From assembly GCA_963693285.1 (NCBI GenBank), contig OY848929.1:2730501-2794500 (forward strand): 64,000 nucleotides of DNA. The letters are read 5' to 3'. Within the stretch, counting starts at the first letter, position 1; the number at the start of each line of letters is the position of its first letter. The notes under the pieces are model-generated. The model did not search any database. It saw nothing but the letters and a program-made list of their open reading frames with translations, and was not told the origin of the DNA. Origin of the DNA: Xestospongia muta (taxonomy: Eukaryota > Porifera > Demospongiae > Haplosclerida > Petrosiidae). The translations under genes were made by a program, and so were the position numbers. Positions 24,501 through 40,469 of this stretch are shown in pieces.

Positions 24501-27500
24501 GAAAAAAGTGGGATGACAGTCTGATGAGTAATAAGGCAAACAAAGGTATGTTGTTCACTAAACAATTAACTTGGTGCTATGACTTGTCTATCCCACAACC
24601 CAGAATAGAGGGAGCTTTGATACAATTTTTAGACTGGAAATTGATTGATTAAAGTATACAACATTAGCACAGCTACTATTAGCTGTTGGTACTTGTCTAT
24701 TAGCATGTATTAAGTGCTGTTTCATTGTGTTAGCAATAGAAAAGTGAAGCACTATGTTGTCGACAACCTCTGTACTTGAATCACTACATTCACACTACAT
24801 ACCGAGAGCATTGATGTGACCGAATATGACATCAGCAAGCAGCCATATCACATTCCACAGTAACATAGGACAGAGTGTTGGGCACAATGCACTACTCTAG
24901 ATGGTCATTAATTGGTCTCTGTTTGGTAAAAGGGGATGTCACAAGACTCATTAGTGGTTATCGTGATTCAATCAATTGGTCTTATCAAACCTATATGATT
25001 TCCCTATCGCTAGAGTTGTATAGTAAGGGAATATTTGCTTGTTAAGCTAACAATAATGTGACACAGCTGCTGTACTAAAAAAACATAGTAGTACAGGCAA
25101 TATGCATTATCTATTGTGGATCAAATTACCCAGCAATAGAAAGTGCTAACAATAACAGATTCAGATCCATGATCCAAACATGTGGAATGTTTATTGTTTT
25201 CAACTCATGAAGTCACAGCACCAGCTCTAAATTAAACCTAAATAACCACTAAACCTAAACAAGGTGTCTATCAGCTGTGGTCCACCCACTATTGAGACAA
25301 TGTAACATCTCAAGTTGGACTCAGGACAACACCTTGTGATCTAGTGGGCAAGATCTAAGCACACAATATAAGTCTTTTACCATATATGGACTGATGCAGG
25401 ATACAACACTTAATGATTTAAGTCATAGACAGAACACTATAGTCATTTCTGTTCCAATGAGGGTCTTCAATATTATAAAGATAAAATGTCTATATATGTG
25501 CATTATTGATAGCCACAGATTGTAAGTACTATATACACATGATCCCAAATAAGGACAACATACAAAGCATACATGAGTACATTTCCCTTCATTTCCCTTA
25601 CCCATGACATCTTTGAATGTGAGCTGTGTATGGCCAGCTAATGCAAAATTATAAGTTGGATTGGCAGTTGGCATTGGAGCCACATAAGGTGACAATGACA
25701 GAGTTGAGGATGAGGATGAGAGAGGAGAACCAACAAGATGGTCATGTGATAACTCCTGTAAAGAAATGGTCAAAAAGTACATAGTATTCAAGGGCATCTT
25801 ACCTTCTTAATTTTTCTAAACATTTTCATTGGAGTGGATTCTTTGCCAGCAGGAGTTGACGAGGTGACAGTTGAAGAGATAGAGCTGTCACTAGCTGGAA
25901 CAGAGCAATAAACTTCAACTATTAGAGTAAAATCTGCATCAATTTTTTCTGGACTGTAAGAAAATAGAAATTATAAATGAAGAGGTGCGAATAGTAATGT
26001 AATCATATCATGTAGTATTGAATAGAGTGATACCAATGGACCATGAAATATGGAGACCACAAACGTCATGATATTATTGAGAGCTGTAAAAGGTAAATGA
26101 GCTAGAACAACAGCCAAATAAAGAATTAAACGAATGCAATTTCAGGAAAGTATGTTAATAGGATAATAATGCTAAATGGATCATCAACTATTAGTGGGAA
26201 GACCTATAAACCTGACTGCTATTTCATTAGCTACATAATATAAATCTAGTCATCTATCTTTTTGCTTACAATAGTATCATATCTGGAAATGAGATGTCCA
26301 CCATAGAGCGATCTACCTCAATCAAAGTAGGTGTGTCCATGACTTGACTGCCGAGACGAAAGAGACAAAACACACCCACTTTAAAACTAGAATCTGTAGA
26401 ATGGAAGTATTTAATAAAATATGTGACATTATTGACTAGCACATGTTCACATAACTTCATCATTCAAGACTATCAGTCATTACAAAATCAAAGCCTATTA
26501 AGGTAGTATGCTGATCAGAACCAGGTGGGCATAAATTTACAGGAATGCAACACATTGTCCAAAATAATTGAAAGACTTATGCAAGGAATGTGCAAATAAT
26601 ACATGAACAGATGGATCAGGAAGAGTCTTATAACATTAGTGTAGCTTGAAATTTACGTCATTTCAATTCTTTCTAGTACACAAAGCCAGTGATCCTCCTA
26701 TAAGTGTGTTTACACAATATTATAAGGTTTATTGTTATGTGTCAATGCTGAAGATGACTACCACACAAGTATGAACTCTGTTTCATCTACTGTAGCTATT
26801 AGGCCGTAATCAATTAAAGTTCAAACTTCCTATGACTTCTGCCAACTCTTAAGTCAATATTAGCATCATCAATATCTTTTTGTGTATAAAACATATTTAT
26901 AATTAAACATAATGTCTTGTTTATTTTCTATCCCATTATTTATCAACATTATAGTTTAGCAGTAACTATGACAACAAGTCAATAATAAAACCACAGGTCA
27001 TGTAAACATAATAAAAATATATTCCATGATAGACATCAGAGGATTAGTAAACTATGTCAAATATTTGAACAGTAGAGGAAAACAGACTGTATGAAAACAT
27101 AAACAGAGCACACCATCCATGAGCTCTATATTAAATTCCTGTACAAAGTCTATTGACCATTACTTATATACACAAATTTTTATAGGTAGTCAGAACCAAT
27201 GAAGGCAATGATAAAATCTAGTTAAGACAAAAAGCATAATATTTTGGTCATATTACTGGTAGAAACTATTTTTCCATGAATTTCTAATACTCAAAATTTT
27301 AACCACTAGTGATTCATGTTTCTTTTAAAATAATTTAATGTGGTATAATTAATAACAAGATACCAACTGGAAACTTTAGAGCAGTTTAGTGTAATCCTAG
27401 ACATGAAGTAATAACTATGAAATGGTACAAAAGTACATTGTATTGTGTAATGCCTGGAGATATTATGCAATCTCCTTTAATCATTAAATCAATGATATAT

Positions 27501-29361
27501 TTACAAACACAATAAATTTCATTAATTTATTACCAATTTTCCCTTTAATTTGTTCAAATTCTTTCCATTCCAGAGGGATACGAATATCTACAAAGATAAA
27601 CAATGTGTAATAAAGATAGTACCTAATAGTCAGAAAAAGATCTCACATATATTATTGTCTAGTGTCTACTACATAAACTATCTAAAGGGAACTTTTACTG
27701 TAATAATATGACATCACAATAAATGTGAGCAAACTAACCGGATATTGCAAATTTAGCTTTACAAGGCGACAGAACTTCAGTATCTTCAGTAACTTCATCA
27801 CTAGCAATGATATGATATTACATATTACTATGTACAATATCACCATAGCAACATCATGAGTGATAATTAATAGCCTCTGTGTTGTTTGCTCTGATTTTAA
27901 TAAGTTAAATGTGTTAAAAGTCAATTTCTCAATTTGTCTTATTAGCTATTTTAATATAGGACAACAAACTAGGGATGTTAGTAATAGATTACAATAGCTT
28001 TAACTTGTTGCTAATCAATCCTGATAAATTACTTTATTTTAATAGGTATGCTTTCTTTCTTCTCTTGTTGAATATGTTGTAGTTTCTTCATGAGCTCTAA
28101 GATTTTCATGTTGGAAACAAAAAGACTTTTAGAAGCTTCCATATTCTGACGAGTAGTCTTGGCTAATTGAAGGAGTTTGCTAGCTCCATCCCGTATCATA
28201 CATTCTTTGTCAATAATTTCTTGTAGTTTTTTGATCTCAGGATTATCAGGAGTCATCTAGTATATGAGAATATTAATATCAATTTATGATCATTGATACA
28301 CAAAATAGTCAAATATCTATGAGGGTCATCATCTGTAATTGTTGCTTATAAGTTAAAATCATTTTCTTAAATGACAAGCTTTTTTTGTCATGAGCAAGTG
28401 TTGTTATGTCTATGCTAAAAGATGTTACAAAGTCCAAAAATGGCACTAGTGATAACAATGACAGTCTAAGAGGATGTCCATATTTTATAAACACTGGCTA
28501 TTTTACGTCTATTAAGTATTGTACTTTAGCCTAACCTAAATCCCTACATACAATGAAAGGATAAGATCCCAGATACTATCTGCTTATAGTATGATAACAG
28601 AACAAGGGAGAAGTCATCTTGTTAATTATCTGTGTTTGGTCCATAATATCAACCCCGTAAACGTCTGTATATAAAAATGTCATATTGGGAATCTATTTTT
28701 TTTACTTGGCACCAAATAATTTTGTGATTGTTATGTAACTACTGTTTGTTTAATGAATGTACATTATACAAGAGATAGAAGAACGGTTTATGTAGACTGA
28801 GTCTAGTAATAGGTTAATGAATTCTTTATAACAGAAACTATTACAAAGATAGATCATTAGTCTTTGAGTGCATATCGTGATGGCTATACTATAATATACA
28901 TATTATTCCAAGTTTCATTGAAAGATTATTAGACTATAACTAACACTCAGTTAGCTGAGAAAACAAGGATGGTCATCCAAGACAATAATTTATATTAGTA
29001 GACACACTCTTTTCTTGAACACATTGGAGTATGCTGAGTTGCACGTAATTATATTCAGTTGGCTAAGGAACCAAGTTTGGGTAACCAAGACAACAAGATA
29101 TCTTAGGTCGCAAACAAATGTTCTAAGTATGAACTTGGCGACTTTTGATACATTGACACTATGTGAAGTTGACATCATGGAAATTGACATGCTGGTACTC
29201 AATTATGTGACCTTTTGTTTCTTTTTTGTTACTAATGAACCAATATTTTCTTTGCCTTCTGACACAAATACACCACTTCCTGCTTTACGTTTTAGTCCAG
29301 CCAGAGGACTGGGAGCTGGAAGATCTGGATAAAGTTTAGTAGTTTTGAGTGGAGTTGCCAT
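21566..29361 (-). CDS. Short anillin-like protein (AHD + PH)
   Basis: Eleven exons join in phase: 29361..29212, 28256..28033, 27800..27739, 27587..27534, 26393..26270, 25953..25803, 25755..25602, 24167..24096, 23022..22919, 22578..22450 and 21865..21566, giving 507 residues. Residues 1-50 are basic, with KRK and KKKQK (possible nuclear signals). Residues 51-125 form an HR1-like helix, as at the start of the anillin homology domain. Residues ~145-330 carry AHD hallmarks (IPLEWKEFEQIKGKI, FRLGSQVMDT, EVDRSMVDISFPD, FTLIVEVY, FALAGHTQLTF). Residues ~358-465 are a PH domain (LRQWCIL, WTYPEDVGRK, KEERDQWATLL, ILDLKIW). Anillins scaffold RhoA, septins and membrane at the cytokinetic ring. The long N-terminal myosin/actin-binding region of animal anillin is absent; rhotekin-like is the alternative. 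An upstream in-frame ATG at 29,427 could extend the start. Confidence 0.88.
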
Positions 29362-29485
29362 TGATTCAGTACACAGATAGACGCTTGAAGAGGTTGGCGC
29401 ACTTTTACAAATCTTCACGTGATGCATCACATGACTAGCTTACTCTACAAGTTTGACAAAATCAATGTAAACATCATTATGATCA
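29362..29485. promoter_or_regulatory. Shared divergent promoter, anillin-like / CCDC186
   Basis: Only 124 bp separate the two divergent start codons. It contains the near-palindrome CACGTGATGCATCACATGA (29,416 on), with E-box-like CACGTG and CATGTG cores, and no clear TATA box. Coordinated expression of the two genes is an inference from the spacing. Confidence 0.6.
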
Positions 29486-33578
<4,093 letters not shown>

Positions 33579-33594
33579 TTAATGAATATTAAAT

Positions 33595-33600
33595 AATAAA
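33595..33600 (+). terminator. Poly(A) signal of CCDC186-like gene
   Basis: AATAAA starting 17 bp after the stop codon. Confidence 0.6.
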
Positions 33601-33825
33601 TGATTTATTAAAATATCATAATGATTGTAATCCTCATCTGTTCTGTCACAGAGAAATCATTGAGTCGTTATTATCTTGTTTTCATCTGTTCATTAATATC
33701 CTTTTTAGTATTTTATTAATATGTTATTGAAAACGGAAATGAACCAAGCTAGGGTGGAGCTCACTTAGTTAATTACTATGAATAATTAATGAGTGTGTCC
33801 ACGGTAACAAGTCCTATATGCGAAA

Positions 33826-36069
33826 ATGAATGGAGAGCAAGACATTTTGATAGCTTGCAACGTAGGAGATCTATTTTGGTTGAAAAGATCTTTACCTGGA
33901 AGAGAGAAATTAATAAATAAAATTGTCAATAACGAGGTAAGTGGTTCTGAGAAGGACAGTCATGTTGAATCTTCTTATGATAGGGTCTCACACCACTTCA
34001 TTTAGCAGCTCGTCAAAAGAACCTCCAAGTTCTAGACTATCTCATTGCTCATTGTAAAGGAGTTGATGTCAATATATCAACATATAATACTGGAGAGTGT
34101 CCATTACATTTAGCATTATGTAATGTAGAAGGAATATCAATAGAGAGTGTATCAGAATGTGTTCAACTGCTATTACAGAATGGAGCTCATTGTAATAAGT
34201 ATGTTTGTTATATTATGGCTCTTTGACATTGAATTGCTTTCATTAATAGGCAAAATTCGAAGGGACAGACCTCACTTCATTTAGCAGCTCAAATTGGCTA
34301 TACTCCTGTTGTTAAAATACTATTATCTCATGGAGCTGACATCACCATTATAGTAAGTGTAAACAATTTGACATAGTGCTAAATGAATATGCAAACCATT
34401 TTAAATTGCTGACTACATAAAATATAGAGTCTTAAGATGTTTGTTCATTTCTATATAGGACCAAATGGAAAAAACACCATATGATGTAGCCTGTCTCCAT
34501 GGTAACCATGAATGTGCTCGCCTCCTTCGAGCTCTCAACTGGGCTAAAGATAAAGATCATATCTCACAGAGCAAATTACAACAGGAGAGAGTGAGACAGA
34601 ACCAAAAAATACTTTATAAAACAATACAGACTAAACTAAGGCAAGAAAAAGCTCAAGAAGCCTATGATGAATGGCTATATCAGAATCACTTCTCTCCTCC
34701 ACCATGTCTCCATGAGTCAGCCCAAACTAACTCATCCTGTCAGACATGTTCTAGAAGTCGTGTCAGTTTCAGAACTACATTGACTGAAACCAGTCAAACC
34801 AATTTATTGAGAAGTCATGATGACAATCCTAAAATAGCTAAGATTCAGATTTCATTAGATCAAGCTCAACGTAATATAGAGTCTGTTGGTAAACCGCACA
34901 AATTATATCCATACACTAATTATCCACCCACGCATTATCGCCAGCATTCACCTCAGAAAGGTCACATGACTTCGAAGAGACGTCCTAGCAGTTCTATGTC
35001 AAGTCGGAGGTCACAGAAACGTTCCTTTTCTCAAGTTAGTGTGAAAAGTGCTCCAACCCCACGAACAATTGTCACACCTGATCTCAAATTGTCTCAAAAT
35101 TTGCAGATTTCCAAATTGAGGTCACCATTGATCAATGTACCTCACACAACATCAAACAATGAGATTTATAGTCCAACTGTTAACGATAGTCATATTCAGC
35201 CAATTCAGACTGAAAGTCCTATGAATATTGTTAATAAGTTAATAAATGATGAAGATAGTTCCCATAGTGATATTGAAAATGACAAGGAGGATGTTGTTAA
35301 CCACAACAACATTGAACCACAAGAGTTAGAGGATGAAGGCAGTACAAGTTCTATTGATGGTCTGACATTTCACGAAGTGGGTCCTGAAAATGACTTTCGA
35401 TCTTTAGTTAGTCCTACCTCAGCTATGTCCCCTGTGTTTACTCCAGTTAATTTATTACAAGTGCTAGGCTTAAATATCAATAGTACTCCAAACAAACAAC
35501 TCCGTCATTCCTCCTCTTGCTCTTACCATCGTTCTAATTCTCGTAAGTTACAGCGACAGTTCAGTTTGGGATCCATTCCTGAGGGGGAAATTGTCACTAA
35601 TTATGTTGATAATGATTCACAAGTCTTTGATGAAGAATTCCTTTATAATTTGATGCCATTTGCATTTCAAGATCAATTCCATGGAGTAAAAGAAGAGACA
35701 GATGATCAGCCCCTCCCACTTGCTAGTGCAATTACTAGTCGGAAACAAAGACCAACTACACTCTTTCCTTTACCCACCACATCTAACCACAATCAACAGG
35801 ACACACCCACTGGCACTTTAAATGTAGTGACAGTTGGGTGGGATTCTGAAGGTATTCATCAGAATGTAATACATCAACAGCTATCACCACGATCTAAAGG
35901 AGTGTTGACTACACCCACAACTGGTGTTACATCACAGTCACCCACCAAACAGTCACCATTAAAAAAGACTAAATCTATTCCTGTATGGGTCAAGTCATCA
36001 AGTCCACCTTTAACCACACCTGTGAGAACATCAATATTTGAATTTGGTGGCAAATTGAGATACACATAA
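33826..36069 (+). CDS. Ankyrin-repeat protein with long disordered tail
   Basis: Four exons, 33826..33936, 33984..34198, 34250..34352 and 34459..36069, give 679 residues; introns 1 and 2 are only 47 and 51 bp. Residues ~10-180 form about four ankyrin repeats (GLTPLHLAARQ, GECPLHLAL, GQTSLHLAAQIGYTPVVKILL, EKTPYDVACLHGNHECARLL). A basic helix follows, with RQEKAQEAYDEWL resembling the K-A-x-E-A-x-x-E-W-L motif of CCDC34-type proteins. The remaining ~430 residues are Ser/Thr/Pro-rich with a few acidic patches and little order. I do not recognise an orthologue. A three-codon upstream frame (ATG CGA AAA TGA) begins at 33,818 and its stop overlaps the main ATG. Confidence 0.85.
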
Positions 36070-36196
36070 ATGATGTCATAATGTAGTTTAGTTCACATTT
36101 TATATTTGTAATTTATTTATAAGTTAACATGAATTATGTTAATAAATTTTTCAGAGAATAAACACTAACACTTCAAATTATTACAAATTTATAATA
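36070..36196. terminator. Shared terminator region of two convergent genes
   Basis: 127 bp between the stop codons of the ankyrin gene (+) and RING-macro gene A (-). AATAAA for the plus strand is at 36141..36146 and for the minus strand at 36117..36112, so the two transcripts probably overlap at their 3' ends. Confidence 0.55.
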
Positions 36197-38226
36197 TTAG
36201 TACAAATTGAATTTATTTGCAATATAATTAACATAACTAGAAAACAAGCCTTCATCAAAATTTGATCTGTCATCTTGAATTACAATTCTAATATCTTTGA
36301 GACTCCAATCATACTCAGAAGCCCCACCCTTTAAATTCCATTGTTCACATTCTAGCATCAATTTCTTTGCAGAATCAATTACAGATGGCACTATATAGAT
36401 TGATTTCATGTTCTGTCCACTTCCAGAACTTTCAGCTGGTATAGCGATGTGCTTTGCACGAAGCTTACATGCTTCCTGTAAAGCTCTGTTTATAGACGAA
36501 GCTAATAAATCAAAGTGTTCCTTCCCAAAATAGCCATGGGTTGTACTGACAGCATAATTAGGAATATAAATAATATGCTTTGATTTGTATTTACCTTGAG
36601 GACCAGCTATTACAACTTGACCTGGTTCATAAGATTGCAACTCTGTTGTATCATCTGGTTTGGAAGAATCATGAAGAGGTAATGCTTTTAAGATGGATGA
36701 AAATAGACTAACATTACTTGTATCACTCTCCTTTTCCATGGGAACTATAATAACATCAACTACTTCATCTATTATTGTTCCAATCTTTAAGGTAAGTAGG
36801 CATTGAAAACTACCAGGGAACTTTAGTTCTTGAATTCTTTCTGCTAATTTGTCAGAAATGGTTTTCTTAGCAAGTTGAAATTGAGAGCCATTAGTTGATA
36901 TTAATTCTATACTACTGTCTGGCTCATGGCATGCCACCACATAACAGGCACTGAAGTTTTTATTGCATAAATTTATTAAGGACTGTACAATTTGTTCTGG
37001 GTAATGTGGACAAACTTCAAACTTCTCCTTTTGAAGATGAGGTAGGATCTTTTCATACTCAGATAGAAATTGTTGTGTTCGAGCTTCCATTTCTTCTTTT
37101 GAATTTCCACTAATTTTGACAAATTGATCAGATGGGTAATAGCTAACTCCTGGTATGTTACCACTAGTAAGTTTTGGCATGATTCGAAGAACGCTGGGAC
37201 TGAATACTGGTATAGTTGTGGAAAATGGTTCCTTAATTTTTCGAAGATCACAAACTTCTTTCTTTAAGTCTGCAATCTCTTTCTCTTGTTTCATTATCTT
37301 GCTCTTTAGTAATTCAATTTCTGTTTTATGTTGAAGGTTTAGCTCCACCCACATTCTCTCCATCCTCTCTTGAAGATTTTGGAATTGAACTTCCATTGGT
37401 AATTTAAGACATGCTTTTTCTTCATGTTCTTTCATAATCTCTCTTGTCATTTTTTGACCACACCCATGACGACAATATACCTCCACATAGAGACACTCTC
37501 CTTCCTCTGTAGTACTTACATGCTTCTCAAGATGACGTAGTTCACCAATCCAGTCACACCCACGAGTTGTTTGAGGACAATTAACTTGTAGATCAAAAAT
37601 AAGTCTCTCTAACTCTTTATCCAAAAGAGTAACAAAACCTTCTTTACGACATTTGGGACAGGGTCGTCCTTTTTCTTGAATCTAAAAAAGCAAACAATTA
37701 TTAATTGCATCTACAAAATTTTGCAATTTTAAAATGTTTAGATTAATAAGCAGTGTGCCATATAACAGTACTACATTAAAATTAAATAGAATATTATAAT
37801 GGTATAATATTTTAAGTGTATTATACATCTAAGGTTCAGTGTTTAGAATGGTTTAAGGGTGGGGTTTCCTTGTAGCATAAATTGCATAGGTTACATGACA
37901 CATACGTTGATTTAATGTATATTAATCTAGCAATCTCTCCAAATCATATAGTATCTATGACAAAATAAAAATTTTGGCCATTATTATAGTACTTGCTAAA
38001 TTAGCAGACAAAATTAATGATGGGATTAAGGTACTTCATATATAACATTATTATATAATAGACTTACCCCTTGAATGCAACTTTGACATATTTTGACTCC
38101 ACAACAAGAGAGGAGATGAGGTGCTCTAAGCGTTAACAAACAGATTGGACATTCCAATATTTTGGGTGGTGGTGTCACGAATGTACAGTCATAACCACCT
38201 ATTGGAAGAGGAGAACAGGAATCCAT
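36197..38226 (-). CDS. RING-TRAFzf-coiled coil-KHlike-macro protein A
   Basis: Two exons, 38226..38068 and 37681..36197, give 547 residues. A variant RING occupies residues ~26-64 (ECPICL, LSCCGVKICQSC, CPKC) and TRAF-type zinc-binding repeats ~75-145 (NCPQTTRGCDW, VYCRHGCGQKM). A coiled coil at ~150-200 is followed by a KH-like stretch at ~217-267 (FVKISGNSKEEMEARTQQF). Residues ~347-522 are a macrodomain-like fold (TLKIGTIIDEVVDVIIV, AKHIAIPAESSGSG, KDIRIVIQDD). In families with these parts, RING-zf proteins are ubiquitin ligases and macrodomains bind or remove ADP-ribose. Here the NAxN and Gly-rich pocket motifs are gone, so ADP-ribose binding is doubtful. The product is probably cytosolic. 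The RING also lacks its usual His ligand. Gene B is its divergent partner. Confidence 0.85.
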
Positions 38227-38350
38227 TTTTAGAGGTGTGACTGACGGATGTAACAATACATATATTATATGACGGATGTAACAATACCACGGATGTAACA
38301 TTACCTATATATGACGGATGTAACAATACCTATATATAATTACAAGATTT
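38227..38350. promoter_or_regulatory. Shared divergent promoter with tandem GACGGATGTAACAATAC repeats
   Basis: 124 bp between the divergent ATGs of RING-macro genes A and B. It contains four irregularly spaced copies of a motif close to GACGGATGTAACAATAC, interleaved with short TATATA runs, all in the same orientation. No other copy of the motif was noticed in the window. It may be a shared transcription-factor site array (inference). Confidence 0.6.
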
Positions 38351-40025
38351 ATGGCTACGTCTCAAGAGCAGGCAGTTCTTGAAGATACCTGTTCTTCTCT
38401 ACCGTTAGGCGGTTTTGACTGTGTGTTTGTCGAAACCCCTCCTAAACTCTGGGAATGTCCAATCTGTCTGTTAACGCTTAGATCACCTCATCTCCTCTCT
38501 TGTTGTGGAGTTAAAATATGTCAAAGTTGCATTCAAGGGGTAAGTTAGTTATAACTAAAGAAGTAATTAAGTGTATCAAAGTTGTTTGAAGTGATTGTTT
38601 TTGCATTTTTAGATTCAAGAGAAAGGACGACCATGTCCCAAATGTCGTAAAGAAGGTTTTGTTACTCTTTTAGATAAAGAGTTAGAGAGACTTATTTTTG
38701 ATCTAAAAGTTCATTGTCCTCAAACAGCTTGTGGGTGTGACTGGACTGGTGAACTACGTCATCTTGAGAAACATGTAAGTACTACAGAGGAAGGAGAGTG
38801 TCTCTATGTGGAGGTATATTGTCGTCATGGGTGTGGTCAAAAAATGACAAGAGGGATTATGAAAGAACATGAAGAAAAAGCATGTCTTAAATTACCAATG
38901 GAAGTTCAATTCCAAAATCTTCAAGAGAGGATGGAGAGAATGTGGGCGGAGCTACACCAAGAACACCAAAAGGAAATTAAATCATTAAAAAACAAGATTA
39001 CAGAACAAGAGAAAGAGATTACCATCTTGAAAGATAAATTACATAACAGCCAACCACAGGGTGAAAACGTATGTATAACGTATGAACATCTCAAAGTTAG
39101 TGCACTACAACTCATGCCAAAGTTACCAGGAGGTAATATTCCAGGTGTACATTATCATGCTAAAAGAGGACGTGTTGAGATATACGGATGTTGTGAAGAG
39201 GAAGTACATGCTCGTGGGTTTCGGTTTCAACTTGAGTACCAGAAAGTCATCTTTGCTTACCAAGTCAAAGTCATTGATCTTATGCCACTTAGTGATGATA
39301 AAGAGCTTACGTTTTTTCTTACGGAATTTAATCAGAAGTATGAGTCAACTTATTTATTCAAAGTTAGCAATGATGATAAAGTGTGTATTAAAGTAATATC
39401 AGTCGTCACATCACAATTTAATGAAGTTATAAAATTGATTCAATCAAAGTTGACTGAGTTACAAGTTTGTAAAATGAAACTAAGTTCGGATTGCAAACTA
39501 ACGCTGAAAGTAAGTGATATTACCAAAGAAGATGTTGATGTAATACTCAGTTCAGCAAATACTCAGTTGCTCCATGACAACCATGGTGTGGCTGGAGCAT
39601 TGAATAGAGCTAGCAATGGTGAGCTTCAGAAACATGCTGAAAAGTATATAGCACAATATGGTCGTCTAGAGGTAGGAGACATTGCTGTTACACCAAGTGG
39701 TGGAGGGAGTTTGAAATGTAAATACATTATTCATGTTGTCCCTCCCAGAAGTAGTGTGACTAGTGGCAGCGATGCATGTGATCTGCTCACAAGGAGTATC
39801 ACAAAGGCTTTGGTCGAGGCTGAAAAGTGTAAAGCATCCTCAATTGCTATTCCAGCTATTGGAGCAGGCTCTGTTCTATTTAAAACTGATACTGTTGCTT
39901 CTGGGATCATGAAAGCAGTCTTATCATTTGAGTATAATGTCCTGAAAGACATTCGTCTTGTTGTTTTTAACTCTTCTATATATGCTACTTTTGCCAAGCT
40001 TTTCACTGGCACATCTAACGTTTAG
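38351..40025 (+). CDS. RING-TRAFzf-coiled coil-KHlike-macro protein B
   Basis: Exons 38351..38539 and 38613..40025 give 533 residues. The RING (residues ~36-74), TRAF-type fingers and coiled coil are nearly identical to protein A, including the same GVKIC variant and the same intron position. A KH-like stretch (VEIYGCCEEEVHARGF) lies near residue 250. The macrodomain spans ~356-523 and keeps recognisable pocket motifs: DVDVILSSANTQLL for the catalytic-loop Asn region, then HGVAGAL, GDIAVTPSGG, KYIIHVVPP and SIAIPAIGAGS. It is therefore a better candidate than A for binding ADP-ribose or ADP-ribosylated proteins. The second exon has no in-frame Met near its start, so the upstream RING exon is needed. 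Confidence 0.88.
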
Positions 40026-40312
40026 TTTAACTTATTATTTTTGATGTTTACTACAATTATTAACTAAATTTTATTGTCAAACAATAGACCTTTCTTTAAG
40101 TGTTTTAATGAAGAAACAATTGAACAACAATATACTCAAGGCAAATAATGACATCAAAAACAAACATGTGATTATAAATTCAATTGTTTTTGCATTATTG
40201 ATTGTTTATTCATGTCTATTACTTTAGTGAGATTGAAAGAGAAGATTCCTCATAAAATGAACATTGTATATATGTGCATATCATAAATCACTATAACAAG
40301 GAATGTTTTCAA
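40026..40312. other. AT-rich intergenic DNA
   Basis: 3' flank of RING-macro B; no gene or repeat recognised. Confidence 0.5.
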
Positions 40313-40440
40313 TGTATCTAGTCTCACTCTTCACAATACAAATGCGTTTCAGCCTGGATGTAGTGAATTTGTAGCTCAATATAGCTTACAGCAGTACATC
40401 AGCAGCTATGGTAGTTTTCATCATGAAAATGGTCTTACAT
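40313..40440 (-). pseudogene. RING-macro gene fragment, C-terminal part
   Basis: The minus strand reads like the end of the macrodomain of genes C and D: MKTTIAADV, then a TAA where those genes have a Glu codon (GAA), then AILSYKFTTSRLKRICIV, after which homology is lost. It is an inverted scrap of the C/D subfamily, close to gene B. Confidence 0.75.
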
Positions 40441-40469
40441 TCTTGTATAAATGTATTAATTAATATATG

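Noticed and set aside
26025..26095. Possible extra exon of the anillin-like gene (minus strand, NNIMTFVVSIFHG)
   Set aside because: It has an acceptor but its phase does not fit; splicing 26270 directly to 25953 restores a continuous AHD (DMILLFPEKIDADFT).
29203..29361. Plus-strand frame across the anillin first exon
   Set aside because: The minus-strand reading joins in phase to the AHD exons and starts next to the divergent promoter; the plus-strand frame has no features.
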